Of a DNA stretch of 64,000 nt, positions 1 through 13,936 are shown piece by piece (the stretch's first letter is position 1; each line of letters opens with the position of its first letter). Source of the stretch: Pochonia chlamydosporia 170 (taxonomy: Eukaryota > Ascomycota > Sordariomycetes > Hypocreales > Clavicipitaceae); the NCBI RefSeq assembly GCF_001653235.2, contig NC_035790.1:8060001-8124000 (forward strand), read 5' to 3'. Below the pieces are notes generated by a model. That model did not search any database. It was not told where the DNA came from and saw nothing but the letters and a program-made list of their open reading frames with translations. The translations under genes were made by a program, and so were the position numbers.

Positions 1-193
1 CGTCTGCAGGCGCTAAGCCTTAAATAGAGCTAGCCTAACCACCTGATAGCTGGCCAGCCACCTAAAATATATAGATAATAGCTAGGAAAGCTATTTAGAT
101 TACTATAAAAAGTTATAGATAACCCTTACTAGATAGAAGAGATTAAGAATTATAATCCACATCTATATTATCTATAACTATACTTTTGTGATA
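1..193 (+). repeat. 5' LTR of copia element 1 (truncated)
   Basis: Bases 1-193 align to 4823-5015 almost base for base; differences are mostly transitions. The start of the LTR is missing because the window begins inside it. The sequence after it (AGTTATAAGCC) is the probable primer-binding region, itself altered by transitions. Confidence 0.85.
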
Positions 194-3100
194 GTTATAA
201 GCCTAGTTTACACCTATCTTTCTACTGTAAATTACTTAACTATATAAATGCTACTATAGATTAACTAGAAGGTTCTTCCCAGTTAAGCCTATAAGGCCTA
301 GCTAACTAGAAATAGTAGATATTAATTATTAAGAAACTAGCTATAATTAAGAGTATCTAGTACAGCTTAGACCTAGATATAGCTAGCAGGAAGGAAATTA
401 AGAAGCTAAATAAGCTATAGCCTAGCAATATAGAAGCTAGAGTAGTAAGTCTTACTAACCTAGATAATAGTTAATTTAAGAGGCTTAATTTCCTTACTAC
501 TAAGTATTATATAGAACTATAAAGCTATATATGCTACTAAAAGGCTCTAGTAAGCATCTAATAATATATTATATTAATAGTAGGTAACTACTATAATGTA
601 ATTGCTCTAGAGACTAATATTATAAAGTAGCTATTACTGCTTAAAGCCTATCTTAAACCTACTTCTTAGAAATAAGAAAAAGAAGTCCTAGTAAGGTATA
701 AGCTAGTACTTAAAGCACTAAACTATATAAAAATTAAAACCTAGGTTACTAGTTAGCAGAAAGTCCTAATAGAAGCTAAGTAGCTAGATCTGCCTAATAC
801 AAAAAACTTATGCCTAATACTTAACTTTCTTACTTTAGTAGCTTTAATTAATCCTGCGTTTTTAGATTACTAGAATAATAGGATTAGGAATAAAGCAAAT
901 GCTGCTAAGAAAGGCTAGTAGAAGAAGATTCCTAATAGCATTAAGATTAGTAACCTATTTAAATATAACTATTATAGTTAGAAGGTTACTGCTAGTAAGA
1001 GCGTATTTATAGCAATATTCTAATAAGAGAAAAGCCTATAAACTCTATTAACTAAAGAAGCTATAGAGAATAAAGAAGAAAAAGCTAAAAAGAAATCCTA
1101 ATATTAATGCATCTATAGCCTATACTACTAATATATAAAGTATTAGTATTTAGTTAAAGAGGTAAGACTAGCTAATTAGAAACCTAATATAGCTATTAAA
1201 GCTAAGGTTTAATAAAAGCTATAAGACCTAGCTACTAAGGAAAAAGTTAACTAGATATTATAATAAGCAGCTAGTTAATAACCTAGTTAGTCTAAAAGTT
1301 AGGATGTTAGAGGTATAGCCTTTACAGGCTAATATAGTGCTATTAATTAACTAGATTAAAAGGATTAAATAGATCTAATAGAGCTAGTAGCATTATTAAT
1401 CTAAGCAAGTTAAGAAAAGATCTATCCCCTTAGAGACTCTTTTATATTAGATTCTAGATTAGATATATATATCTATAATAACCTTAATAGGTTAGTTAAC
1501 TATTAGCCTAATAAGCAGATAGAAGTTACTTTTACTAGTAATAGTAGCCTTAAAATTAAAGGCTATAGAAAGGTCTATCTATAAATTTAAGAAGGACTAT
1601 TTCTATTATAGAAGGTTATATACATTCTAACCTTCTATATAAATATAGTATCTCTAAACCTCTTTCTTAAAAAGGGATATAATTAGAACCTAGCAATAGG
1701 AGCTATAACAAAGAACACTAAAGTTATCTTCCATATAAGGCATTACTTCTAATAACTAGTAATTAAATATAACCTACTAGATTAAATAAAACTAATTAGA
1801 AGCTTCTAATTATTAAGGGAACTATAGCTATAGTAGATAGCTAAAGCTAAACTATAGCATTAATAGCTAGGTTATTTAAATGCTACTAGTCTTAAATATC
1901 TAGTTAAAGGAACTATTAGAGCTTATATATAGGGACCTCTTTAAATTAACTGCAAGGCATACTTAACTATATAGCTAAAAAGGCAGATATCTTAAAGGAG
2001 CCCCTAGATAAAGAGCCTACGCCCCTTCTAGAGAATTTACATTAATACCTTTTAGCTTATAATAAGCTATAATAGAAAGAAAGCAGCTTTACTAGTTAAG
2101 AATAAATTTACTAGTACTATTTATATCTATCTACTAGAGAGATTTAACTAAGATACTCTTATTAGAACGTTATAAGCATTTAAAGCTTATATCTAATAGT
2201 AGTATTAACTAGGCCTATGCTAAATCTATTAAGATAATAACTATAGCCTATAATCTACATATAAAGCTTAGGTTAATTAAGCTAGAATTTAAGATAAACT
2301 AACCGTAGGATATATACCTGCTTAAAATAGCGCTATAGAAAGGTCTAGTAGAGTTATTAGCTTAAAAGCTTAACTAATACAGCTAGCAGCTAACCTTCTA
2401 GCTAAACTATAGCTAGAATATTAGAAGACTGCTATTTATTTATATAACTTATTGCTATAGCAAGCAATAGGTTAGAAATCTCCCTTCTAATAGCTATAGT
2501 AGTTATAGGAAAATAACCGTAATACTAGATATTAGGAAATTTAACCTAATATAATACACCTTTAAGCGTTTAGCTATAGAGCTTACCTAATAACTAAGAA
2601 AGCTCTTTAAGGCATCTAAAAATAGGCTCTAAAGATAAAGGCCCACGCTAAAATTAGATATCTAGTTAGATATAATTCTACTAATATATTCTAAGTATAG
2701 ATTCCTTTAAAATCTAAGGTTAGAAGAGTTAGAGATATAACCTTTAATAAAAAGACCTTTTACTAATTATTAGATATCTAATAACTAATAAATTAACGTA
2801 TTAAGGTCTAACTACCTTAATATATTAAAGATAAATCTAACTATAAAGAAATTAATAATATCTATTCTACTATTATAGTTAATACAATACAACAAGATAT
2901 ATATAGTTAGAAAGAAAGTTAGTTATCTAAATCTAAACTAGAAGACCTCCTATTAACTTTAAATAGCCCTAACTACTATAATTAAGATCTTCTAACGCTA
3001 GCTTTTATAGACTAAGGCAGTTAATAACCTAAACCTTAAAGGTTACAGCAAAATAAGAAGCTAAGCAAAAAGGCAGCTAATAACTAAGCTTTTCTAAGCA

Positions 3101-4795
3101 GCTTTAGTGTTAGAAGAAAGGAAAGGCCTTATAGATAAAGCCTTCCACTAGAACTAAGAAATTAGAAAGAACTTAAGGGTTATCCATATAAACCTAAATT
3201 TAAGCAAGCTATAGCAGGTAAATTTAATAGCTTATAAACTTAAGGCACTTTTTAACCAATCTAATATAACTAAGTAAATTAGTAACTACTACTATTAACT
3301 TAGGTCTTTAAATATAAGTTTAATAAGTATAGTTATCTAATAAAGTTTAAAGCCTAGTTATATATATAAGAAGACCTTTAACTAATTAATTAAAAGGAAA
3401 CTTATATAGTAACCTTAGCTAGAAAAAGCTTTTAAATATTAATAGTAATAATAGCTAAATTTAACCTAGAAGTAAGGCAGCTAGATGCAGTTAATGCCTT
3501 TACTAATAGCTTTATAGATAAAGAGGTCTATATAATATTTCTAGAAGGATTCTAAAGACCTAGTTAGCTGCTAAAGCTATTAAAAGCGCTATACAGATTA
3601 AGAAGGTTACTATTATTATAGCAATAAGACCTTAGTTAAACCTTCTATTAACTAGGACTATTGCTATATATAGAAGATTTATATATCTTTAATAATATAG
3701 CTATTACTATCTTCTTTTATGTGGATAATATTATTATGTTATATAGGCAAGCTAATTTAGATCTAGCAGATTAAATAATATAAAACCTTAAAAAGGTATA
3801 TAATATAAAGAACCTTAGAGCTCTATATTAGTTTCTTAGTATCTAAGTCCTTTAAGACTAGCTTGCAAAGAAGCTATAGCTATATTAGGACTTATATATT
3901 AAGAATATTATTATAAGGTTTAAGATAGCTAGAAGAGAGACCTATAAAGGAAATCTAATGCCTAGAAACTAGCTATAGCCTAATAATAAATAGGCCTTAG
4001 GTGCATAAATCCACCTATTCTAATAGACTACTAGCTCTATTAATTATATTGCAATTATAATAAGGCTAGATATTATAAAGTCTATAGCTAAGTTAGCTAA
4101 GTTCTTATTTAACCTATTAGAATATTATTAAAAGATCACAAATTAGGTTCTTAAATACCTATATGTAATAAGGTTCCTTATAATAGAATTTAATAGCAAT
4201 AGCAGTAATAGCTTAGACCTTTAGATTGCAGTAGATATAGCTTTTACAGATAACTAGATAACTTAAAAATTATCATAGGGTTTAATAATAGTCCTATTTA
4301 ATAGACCTATTAGCTAGACTGCAAATAAATAAGCTATAGTAATAATATTATTAACTAAAGCTAAGTTACTTGCATTTATACATACTACAAAAGAGGTTAT
4401 AGCAACTTAATGCCTATTTTAGCAGCTAGACCTTTAACTAGATAAAAAACTAACTATTTAATATAATAACTAGCAAACTATATAGCTAGTTAATAGTAAC
4501 CTTCTAAGGATAAAAACGTTATTAAGGCACATTAATATAAATAGTAGTTAGATTTATTAGGTCTATTAGAAAGGCAGCTTTAATATTATATACATTAAAA
4601 GCGCAGATAATCTAGCAGATAGACTAATAAAGGCTTTATTAGGTTAAAGATTTAGTTAATTTATTAAGCAACTAGGGCTTATAGATATTATTAGCCTTAT
4701 TAAATAGCATAAAAATTTAAGCACTAAGGACTTAGAATAGCTTTAAGTAGCAAACTTATAGCTTATATCGCTAAACGCAATACAATCTAGAGGGG

Positions 4796-5015
4796 TATAT
4801 CACAATAAATAGGATTTAATAGCGTCTATAGGCGCTAAGCCTTAAATAGAGCTAGCCTAACTACCTAATAGCTAGCTAGCCACCTAAAATATACAGATAA
4901 TAGCTAGGAAAGCTATTTAGATTACTATAAAAAGTTATAAATAACCCTTACTAGATAGAAGAGATTAAGGATCATAATCCACGTCTATATCGTCTATAAC
5001 TGCACTTTTGTGATA
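4796..5015 (+). repeat. 3' LTR of copia element 1
   Basis: The LTR probably starts at TATATCACA just after the purine tract (TG of a canonical TG...CA LTR converted to TA) and ends near TGATA. The 3' half is 90 percent or more identical to bases 1-193. The exact ends are inferred, since the conserved TG/CA termini have mutated. Confidence 0.75.
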
Positions 5016-5530
5016 GTAGCACTTACTTGTGAGCAGAGCATTGCCAAAAAATACAATACAAAATGTATTTTTATATTGTATTTATATTGTATTGTATTTA
5101 AATACAATATAAAATACAATACATAGGATCTTAGATATATTATATTTAAATACAATACAATACAAAATACAATATATAGGCTAGGCAAAAAATATATTAT
5201 ATTGTATTTAAATACATTGTATTTTTGTATTTATAGGCAGTTACTATTAATAGTAATTTCTTAAGGTTCTAAGTTTAATTTCCATGTAATGCAAAAATAT
5301 AGCCTAATTTAAAGTAGGTTTTTAGAAGCTAATTATAGCTAATATAGCTATAATTAGCCCTATTACTAATTTATTAGCTATTTTTAGCTACTATTATAGC
5401 TAAATAGAATTTCTAGGGATTTTTTTAGTATTTAATTTTTCTAATTAAAATACAATGTATTTTTGTATTATATTTTTGTATTATATTGTATTTAATACAA
5501 TACAAAATACAATTTAATACATAGAGTAGG
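5016..5530. repeat. TACAATACAAAA-rich low-complexity DNA with inverted-repeat arm
   Basis: This stretch is built from TACAATACAAAA-type words in both orientations (5047-5215, 5445-5520) and can fold on itself. Its left edge (GAGCAGAGCATTGCC, 5031-5045) reappears inverted at about 11646-11680, beyond copia element 2. The copia element therefore seems to sit inside an older inverted-repeat element. A short open frame here (4994-5188) is A/T simple sequence and not a gene. Confidence 0.6.
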
Positions 5531-5745
5531 TGTTGCTTCTACTGCTGTCTTTGGCGGTAGAGCTAGTAGCCTGCAAATAGCTTTAAATAGTAGCTAAAAT
5601 AGACCTCACGTGAGCAGGCTTTAACACTAATACAAGCGTATATTATCTATAGCTAGATAAATTTAATAAGCATTAATTAACTAGTTATAAGTACCCTAAA
5701 CTGCGTAATAATTATCACCTAAATAGAAGCCTTATGCTTCTAATA
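5531..5745 (+). repeat. 5' LTR of copia element 2
   Basis: Begins TGTTGCTTCTACTGC and ends CTTCTAATA; same length as the 3' LTR. Contains CACGTGAG at about 5606-5613, retained in both LTRs. The differences from the 3' LTR are transitions. Confidence 0.9.
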
Positions 5746-8700
5746 CTAATTAGTAGTTATAAGACTATAGATAGTAAGAAACCTAAGAAGAGATAGATCT
5801 CTACTACTACTATAGACTTTCTATGCTATCTAAAGGAAATTAATTTTAAGTGCTACTACTGCTTTTTGCGTACTATTATTATGCCTTAAAGTAATCCCTT
5901 TATTATCTATCATAAGAAAATATCTTCTATAAAGGAATATTATTACCTATAAGTTATTAGTTTAACTGCTAATCTTTAATCCTACGCCTAGGAAAATACT
6001 ACTAAAAAGCTCTAGCTTACCCTAAATTCTATCCTACCCCTAAATTTACCTTTAAGCTTCTTTCTCTTGCCTCCTACTTTAATAATAATAATAGCAGAAG
6101 AAGATAGTAATGCCTTATCCCTCTAAGGCAATAAAACTATTACTAAGCTGCCTCTCTTTAACCCTAATCTTTATAATCCTAATAAACTAACTACCCTCTT
6201 AAACTTTAACCTAAGAAAACCTACTATAAAAAAGGTTAATAATGCTATTAGCTAGGCTACTAACTATTACTAGAAATGCAAATAGAGCTCTTATAATATA
6301 TAGTAATGCCTTATTAATAACTTTACTAACTAGAACTATAGCTATTTTAACCACTTAAGAAAGGCTAACCTCTATAACTTTTATAATACCCTTTGTGTAA
6401 AGGGGGTCTATATTAGAAAGAAAGACTAGTTCCTAATTATTAATGCTATTATAGAAGCTATATCTTCTCTAGGCTTTCCTATATAGCTAGATAATAATTT
6501 ATAGCGCTCTCTATAATCCTCTATACCCCTACTAAGTCTATTAATAATAAAGCCTATTATAGCACTAACCTAAGAATAACCTAAAATAGCCTAACTAGAG
6601 GTTATTATAGCTCCTAAGATAGCAGTACCTACTATAACTCGCACGTCTAGAGGCATTAATATACCTTCTCTAGTAGTTAATACACTATAGTTATAGGGGT
6701 TCCTAGCTGGGAAAGGGTAATTACCTTCTTTCTTAGACGGTAAAGTGCCCCCTAACCTACTTAGACGCCTAGATAGCCTTACTAAAGGCTATTAGGAAAG
6801 TAATAAATTCTTAGGCTAAGAATATAACTTTCTCTTAACTAAAGTTAATATATTTATTAATAAATACAAATAGATTAACTATCTATAAGACTAGCTTGCT
6901 TAGGCTATCCTAGTTATGCTTATAGGACTAGCATACTAGTACTATCTTAATAATCTAGCTAATAAAGGAAAAAGTTATAATAACCTTATCTATGCCCTCT
7001 AAAAGAGGTATAAAATAGAGGTAATTTAAGACTAATACCTTCGCAAGTAGGAAAGCCTTAATCTTGCTGTAATTATTAACTAATATTATAATAAATGTCT
7101 CTTATCCTGCCTTAAGATTCTTATAGAGAAGATATAACTGCTTTACTAGAGCCTCTTTTAACCTGGTAATATAGGCTTTAATAGTATAAGGGATAAGCTT
7201 AAGATTACTGCTTCTAAGACCCTAGCTTGTAAGGTGCTATTAATAAAGCTAGTAAAGACCTTTAAAGACCTTACTGCTAAGCTCTAGCAAGCTATTACTA
7301 TCCATAAGAAAATAACACCCTAGCTAGTAAAAGTCTTTTATACTAATTGCGCTTTTAAACGTAGTAGAGAAAATGCCTTAAATTATAACTAAAAAGGGTA
7401 GTTCCTAAACTACTAGAAGAAGTGCTATATTTACTGCTAACCTAGCTGCTAGTTAACTAAGCATAGCAACTAAGAATGCTTTTAAGCTTAAAATTCCTAG
7501 CTCTAAAAGAAGCACCTAATGCCTCTAACAGCTAAGAGGTATTAAGTATTCCTAACTGCCTTTAAGGGTAAAGATAATAATAAGAATACTGCTCTTCTTA
7601 ATAAAATATATAGATAGAATTCCTTTAATAATACTAATAGTAATAATAATAATAATAATAAATTCCTTCCTATTAGCAGTAATAATATATTTACTAGTAT
7701 AGGTACTATTACCTAGAATTTCTTAGCTATAATAGTAATTCTATAGCTAGTAGAAATTCTTACTAGTTTAAGAGACTAAGCGTTTAAGCATGCTCTATTA
7801 GCTAAAGATCCCTATTTTATAAAAGAACTAAAAGAGACTGCTATTTTTATTTCTAAGGAAAGATATTCTAACTATATCTTTAGAGGCATTCTACCTAATA
7901 CTAGCGCTACTAGTATATCTAACGCAGGCATGCTATAGGTTAGAGCCTTAATAAGAATAATGCTATTACTAAAGATTAAAGACACACTAGTAATAATAAT
8001 CTATTTTAGTATAGGATTAGCCTTATTAATTAGCATTATTAGAGTACTAATAGTATTTAGAAATATTACCTTCTATATACTACTAACTGCTACTCCTTTC
8101 CTATTCTCTATTATAGATATAGATAGGATGTATATATAATTAGATAATCTTACTAATTGCCTTATCTAAGGAGATATTACTATGCCTATTATTAGGCAAT
8201 AGGGCTATTCCTAGTAGCTCCTTAAGCTAGTAGCTTCTATAGCCTTCTACCTCACAAAAATACAGCTTTAGCAACTATATTACTGCTTTAGATACCTATC
8301 TATTAAGAGACTATTAAGAATCTTAATAAAAGTTAGGAAAGAATATAGTAGTAATATTCTTAAGTAACTAACTAATATCTACTACTATTATTAAATAAAT
8401 AAAAGAGCTCTAAGCTACTTTAAGTTTACCCTTTAAGATAATTATAAGTTTAACTATAAGATTATTATAGATATCTTCTTTATTAATAGCTAATTAGTCC
8501 TCTATATTATTAACTCTATAACTGCCTTTTAAGCTGCTAAGTTTCTTAATAATAAAGAATAAAAGGCAAGGGATCTTTAGGATACTATTATAGCCTATTA
8601 GATTAATATATACCTTAGGCCTTCTAAATAGATAGTTTATAACGCTAGAAAGAACTTTAGCTTAGTAGAATTTAAATAGTATACTAAAGGCCTATATATT

Positions 8701-11341
8701 TATATTTAGGAAATGCTAGTTAAGGCATATAATAGTATTAGTAAGGCAGAAAGATATTATAGCTCTCTCTGCTATGTATATTAGATAATTAATATAGAAC
8801 TTAGTAACGCTCTAACTAATAATTAGAAGCTTTAAATAGCTATAAAAGCTATAAATAATATAGCTAGCCTAGATATACTTATTCTAATACTTCTAGTCTT
8901 TAGCGCCTATCCTAGGATAACGGATAATTTGCCCTCTAGCTTTAGCGTTATATAGAGAGCTAAAGCTATCTATAAGGCAACTAGTAAAGCCAGATAAGCT
9001 CTCGCTAAGCAGTAGGTCTAAAATGCTCTCTTAACAAGAAATAGCCTAGATATAACCCTATTATATACCCTTCTATTGCAATCTAAGGTTTGCGTTTAGA
9101 GAGAAAAGAATAGATAGTAGGGCCCCTTTAAACTTATTGCTATTAAAGGTAAGACTTATACTATTACTAATAAGGCTAGAATAACCTTAAAGTTCTATTC
9201 TATAATTATATAACTCTATCTAGAGGATAAGAATATAACCCTAATAGATAATAAGCTACCCTAATAGCAGGCTATTAACTAAGATAATGCTAAGGTTACT
9301 AATAAGAGTAATAGGGAGGTTAACTAGAATAAAGATATTAGAGATAGTATTGCTATTGCTATCCTAATAGCAAGATAAGGCCTAAAAAGACCGCATAAAG
9401 ACCTAGAGACTAGAAGAGCTCCTTATTAAATATTTCTAAGAAGAGGCCTAGAAAGGCTATATAAATGCCTTATTAAAGAATAGTACTTCTTTAATGCTCT
9501 TAAGAACCCGCCTAAATATACTAAGCTTCTTAAGAGCATTAAAATAATAGCATTCCTAACTATAAAGGAGCAAGAAGACTGTAACCTTACTGTCCTTCTC
9601 TATAGTAAAGAACTTATAATTACCCCTAGCTAGCTATTTAAAATCTTAGGCTACACTAAGATTAATAACTTAATAGCTAGAGGTATCTTTAAATTTAAGC
9701 TTTATAACCCTATAAAGCATACTAAACTTTATATCTTTAACTTATAAATAGTTAATAAGGTTAAAGGCAAGAATATAGCTGCCCTATATAAGAAATCTTA
9801 CCTTATTATTTAGGGATATAATAATAAGGGTAAAGCCTTTATTTTAATGTAATTACTAATAATATAATAAGCTAGCTAATAGCTTATAATTATACTTGCG
9901 CTCTCTCTCTTCTAATAAGGAATTATTCTCTAGATAAGGGATATTACCTAAGCCTATATGCAATCTTAAATACCTCTCTAAAGGATAATTATTATAAAGA
10001 TTCCTAAGTAACTTTATAGTAGATACCTAGAAGGCACTATTATAGTAGTAGTTAAACTGTTATATAAAATACTAGAAGCTAGCACCTACTAGTAGGCAAC
10101 TTATTCTACCTACTATTAAGAAAAGCTAAAGATAATAACCTTAACTTATAACCTATGCCTACTAATCTTAAAATATAATAAGTTTAGTATTATTAGGATG
10201 TAAACTAATAATATACTTAGACTTAGTAATAAATAGTTCTCTAATCTTAAAGAGAAAGAGCTTTAGAAGGTAGCTTTTATAGTAAAGCTAAAGGAAGTCC
10301 TTAAGGTAGAAAAGCTACTTACTTTTAATAGCTGCTAAATCTCTCTTAATGCTAATAGAAGTATTATAATAACCTAGAAAGAATAGGCTTTAAAGCTTTA
10401 GATTCTAATAACTAATTAGGAATATATTAAGTAATAAGCTTATAGCGTATATCTTGCTAGTATTTGCTAACTAGAGGCAGCCTTTGACCTTTTAGTTGCT
10501 GCCTAATAAAAGGAACTATCTAGCAATAACTTTAAATATCTAGGACGCTATATCTAGTAGCAGATTAATAACCTAGATAGAGGCCTAAAATATATACTAT
10601 TTAACCTTAATAAAGTAAAGCTTTTTATGTTTATTAATAGCTCTTTTGCTAATAATAAAGATCTAAGTTCCTAGCTAGGATATATTATTATTATTAGTAT
10701 AAAAGAAGAGACTAATAATAGCAAAATGCTTATTAAAGGCAATATTATTATGTACTTTTAACTAAGTTAAAGAGAGTTATATAAAGTGCTCTAGCCTCTA
10801 AGCTTTATAGTATAATTTAAGGCATAGATATTAGATATATAATAGCCTTAACTTTAAAGCTTATCACAAAATAACTAGGAATTCTAGATATCCCTATAAT
10901 CCTTCTTACGGACTTATATTCCCTATATAAGTGCCTTATTAAGCTTAGTATAACTAAAGAGAAGAGGCTTATAATAGATATTATAGCTCTCTAATAGTTA
11001 TATAAGCGCTATAAAGTCTATAAAGTTAGATAGATTAATAGAGGAGATAACCTAGTAGATACAATAATAAAAGTATTACTAAATTACACATTAAGAACCC
11101 TTATTAATAAGAATAAGATTACAATATAAGTAGAAGGCTAGGTAGAGAGAAAGAAGAATAAAAAGTAAGGGAATTACTATAGCTAAATTATTAGGATATA
11201 GCTACTATAGTATAAGGTAAGAATACAAGAAAACTTAGCTTTAGAATAGAGAAATTTGCCTCTAGTGTGTATGCCTTTAATAGGTGTCTTATTTTATTTT
11301 GTTTTTAAATAAATTAAGGCCTTAAAGAGAGAAGCTACTAG

Positions 11342-11556
11342 TATTACTTTTACTGCTATCTTTAGCAGTAGAGCTAGTAGCCTGCAAATAGCTTTAAATA
11401 GTAGCTAAAATAGACCTCACGTGAGTAGGCTTTAATACTAATATAGGCGTACGTTATCTATAGCTAGATAAATTTAATAAGCATTAATTAACCAGTTATA
11501 AGTACCCTAAACCGCGTGATAATTATCACCCGAATAGAAGCCTTGCGCTTCTAACA
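11342..11556 (+). repeat. 3' LTR of copia element 2
   Basis: Begins TATTACTTTTACTGC and ends CTTCTAACA, matching the 5' LTR over 215 bp. Preceded by the purine-rich stretch AAAGAGAGAAG (11324-11334). Followed at once by the duplicated GTAGG. Confidence 0.9.
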
Positions 11557-12074
11557 GTAGGTAAAAAATACAAATACAATACAATACAAAATAAATATAA
11601 TACAAAATACAAGCAACCCCCAAAAATACAATAAATACAATACAAGTAATGCTCTGCTTGTGTGTGGCACTCGCTTGTAGATTACGTTAGATTACTTAGC
11701 TTACTATAATACTTCTAGTAATCTATGCAATCTAGTTATATATAGAATTACTTATTTATTATTAGTTTACTAAGTAATTCCCCTTTAATTAGTATAGTTG
11801 CAGGGATATAAAAAACCCTCTTTATATGGGATTTCTAGGTGGCGCACTCGGTATGTTAGCGCACTCGCTATGCACTCACGTTTGATATAATGCTTACTAA
11901 TAAAAATACCTAAAGATTAACTATAAAATAGTAAACTATTTAGCAATAACTAAGCATATAATTTCTAGTTATTAACTTACTCTCTAAAGCATAATATAAA
12001 GTAGTATTTAGAGATCTATATATTATAACTACTCTTAATTTAAGCTTAAAAAAAGTCTTAATAAAAAGAATATA
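11557..12074. other. AT-rich spacer with solo TIR-like fragment
   Basis: Holds the second TACAATACAAAA block (11575-11645) and the inverted match to 5031-5045. At 11855-11881 the sequence CACTCGCTATGCACTCACGT closely resembles the right terminus of the adjacent Fot1-like element (13918-13936), so it is probably a solo terminal repeat of a related element that escaped most RIP. No gene was seen. Confidence 0.5.
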
Positions 12075-13936
12075 ACGTGAATGCATAGCGAGTTAGTTAA
12101 TATAGCAAGTTAGTTATATAACCGCACCTTATCATAAAGATTCTACAAAATAACTACCATAATATAAGAAATTAATTAATCTTTACTGCTATCCTCTTTA
12201 TTAGATATTTCTATATTAAACTTACATATTTGCGCATTATAACTAGTATTACTATATATACTATATTGCTAACCCTTTATCTTAACCCTTAGCTTCTAAC
12301 CTCTAGATTTACAATCTTCTTGCTGTATCTACTCTTCTATATTATTCTAATTCTAAAGAGCTTATCCTTTAGTAATAATTATACTGCCTTCTTAATATAA
12401 TTATATTTTTCTAGCTTTATGCTGCTTACTTAGTAGTTTATTTGCCTCTTAAAGTTAGTTAACCTTAGCCTTTAAGAGAACTATCTTATATATTATTCTA
12501 TATATACTCTTTATAAACTAATCTATAGCAGCTAAAATTTATATTAGAGAGCTTTCCTAGTAGCAGCTTATTTATCTTTTAATATAGTTAGTCTGTAAAG
12601 TTACCTTAATTAGGTTATTTAGTGTCTTTAGAACCTATAGGTTTAGTAGCTTAACTATCTCTTTAACCTATATTAGAGTCTATAGCTAGGCATCTAGGCA
12701 TAATAGGACACTTTTTAGATTAAATAGAATAAGTTCTATACCTCTAAAAGCTCCCTAAATATTTTCTTTAGTTATTATAGCTTTAAATGTAATAGAAAAT
12801 GCAGGTAAAAAGTTAGCCTTAGTAATATGTATTATATACGCTCTTATAAGTCCTTTAATTTCTTTACTATAAGCCTTTTTTAGCAGCCTAAAATACCTAA
12901 TATCTAGAGGCTAAAGAATATAAGATAAATAAGATAGCATGTAAAGCGTAATAATCTTCTATTCTTTGCAGAAAATCTTAAATTCTATAGAGTAGTAACT
13001 TTTATGCCTATCTAGGATAAGAAGATAATATATACTATAAGTTTAAGGCTTAGTATACTTTTTAAAATGCCTAATCTATTTTATAGCTTTCTTATTTATA
13101 GTCTAGCTATTTTAAGTTATAGAGATAATATAATTGCTTAGTAGGGTAGAATCTTTATACTAGTTTATAAGGTAATACTACCCTATAACTATAATAAATA
13201 GTAGGATTGCCTAACTATAAGAATTAATAGACTAGAGTACTAAAACCTATTCTCTATTACCTAGCTAAGCTAAAGTTAGATTACTATATCTTTTTAAGCT
13301 TATAATAACTATTATAGTTAAAATTATGCCTATTATAAAGCTAGTCTTATTAAAGTTATAAAAATTATTATTATATATGCTATATTTTATAACTATATTA
13401 TATATAAGCTTAAACTAAGAGCTAATTATCTTTAGATCTTTATATAAGGCTCTCTAATAGTTATACTTACGCGTAAAATGCATAGAAAGCTATAATTAGC
13501 ATTTAATAAAGTTTAAAGCCTATTATAGTCCTATAGTTAGCATATTATAATTAGCAAGCAGTTAATTTGCTATATCTTTTATACTACTAAGCTAGGGAGG
13601 AAAGGATTGCGCGTCTAGGTTAAAAATATATTTAATAATAGTTAATTTCTCTAGATCTATAAGCTTTTAAGAATTAGGCGTGGTATTACGTCTTATAGTT
13701 TTACCGTTGCGTTAATTATACAGTGAACTATAGCTAACACTATACACCTTTACTGCGCCTTAAATGCTTAGCTTTAGGTCTTATTATATTGCTTTAAGGG
13801 CTAAGTTTATATAATTCTCTTTACTTAATAATTCTATGATTTATAGCGGAGAAATATGCAATTAAAGAAGGATAGTGCTATTTTTATAGTCGCGTGACTA
13901 ACTTGCTATATTGACTGACTCGCTATGCATTCACGT
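12075..13936 (-). mobile_element. Fot1/pogo-type (Tc1/mariner) DNA transposon, RIP-decayed
   Basis: The termini are inverted repeats of about 48 bp: ACGTGAATGCATAGCGAG at 12075 and its complement ending at 13936, with TA on both outer sides (12073-12074, 13937-13938), the duplication used by this superfamily. The differences between the arms are C-to-T type. The coding strand is the minus strand. Confidence 0.88.
12250..13870 (-). pseudogene. Degenerate pogo/Fot1 transposase
   Basis: Reading the minus strand, an N-terminal helix-turn-helix part is recognisable near 13810-13660 (LSI.GAVKVY.VSYSSLYN, then a K-TIRRNTTPNS-like stretch), followed by the DDE part near 13060-12890 with LLILDRHKSYYS, FCKE.KIITLYMLS and PLDIRYFRLLKKAY. 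These match the family's LDGHxSHxS, FCxxNNIxLxCxPxHSSHxLQPLDV and LKxAY blocks. Stops are frequent and consistent with CAG/CAA/TGG loss through transitions, so the enzyme cannot be made. Ends are approximate. Confidence 0.85.

Larger units (their letters stand above)
1..5015 (+). mobile_element. Ty1/copia LTR retrotransposon, RIP-decayed, left end cut by window
   Basis: Seen: nearly the same sequence begins at 1 and recurs at 4823, marking LTRs around a 4.6-kb interior. Despite stops in every frame the + strand keeps copia landmarks in order: a protease-like LDS.LD segment near 1447, the reverse transcriptase motif KALYRLRR near 3580-3600, the FYVDDI-type catalytic segment near 3716-3735, and an RNase H/3' domain up to about 4650. 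A purine tract (AGGGG, 4791-4795) precedes the 3' LTR. Almost every C/G has drifted to T/A in CpA/TpG context, as RIP does, so no frame is intact. About 27 bp of the 5' LTR should lie left of the window. Confidence 0.88.
5531..11556 (+). mobile_element. Complete Ty1/copia LTR retrotransposon, RIP-decayed
   Basis: Two 215-bp LTRs (5531-5745 and 11342-11556) start with TG (TA in the 3' copy) and end in CA (TA in the 5' copy). The flanking GTAGG occurs at both 5526-5530 and 11557-11561, a perfect 5-bp target-site duplication. Through the stops the + strand reads as a gag-pol: zinc-knuckle-like Cys/His cluster near 7415-7470, an integrase core near 8440-8800 (recognisable DSATAFQAA- and KVERYHSS-like stretches after undoing obvious transitions in thought only), and an RNase H segment near 10615-10690 (INSSFANNKDLSSQLGY). 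Integrase-before-RT order assigns it to copia. No frame is intact. Confidence 0.9.

Noticed and set aside
4994..5188. 64-codon open frame in the AT-rich block
   Set aside because: Composed of Tyr/Leu/Ile from TACAAT-type simple sequence; overlaps the LTR end; no protein features.
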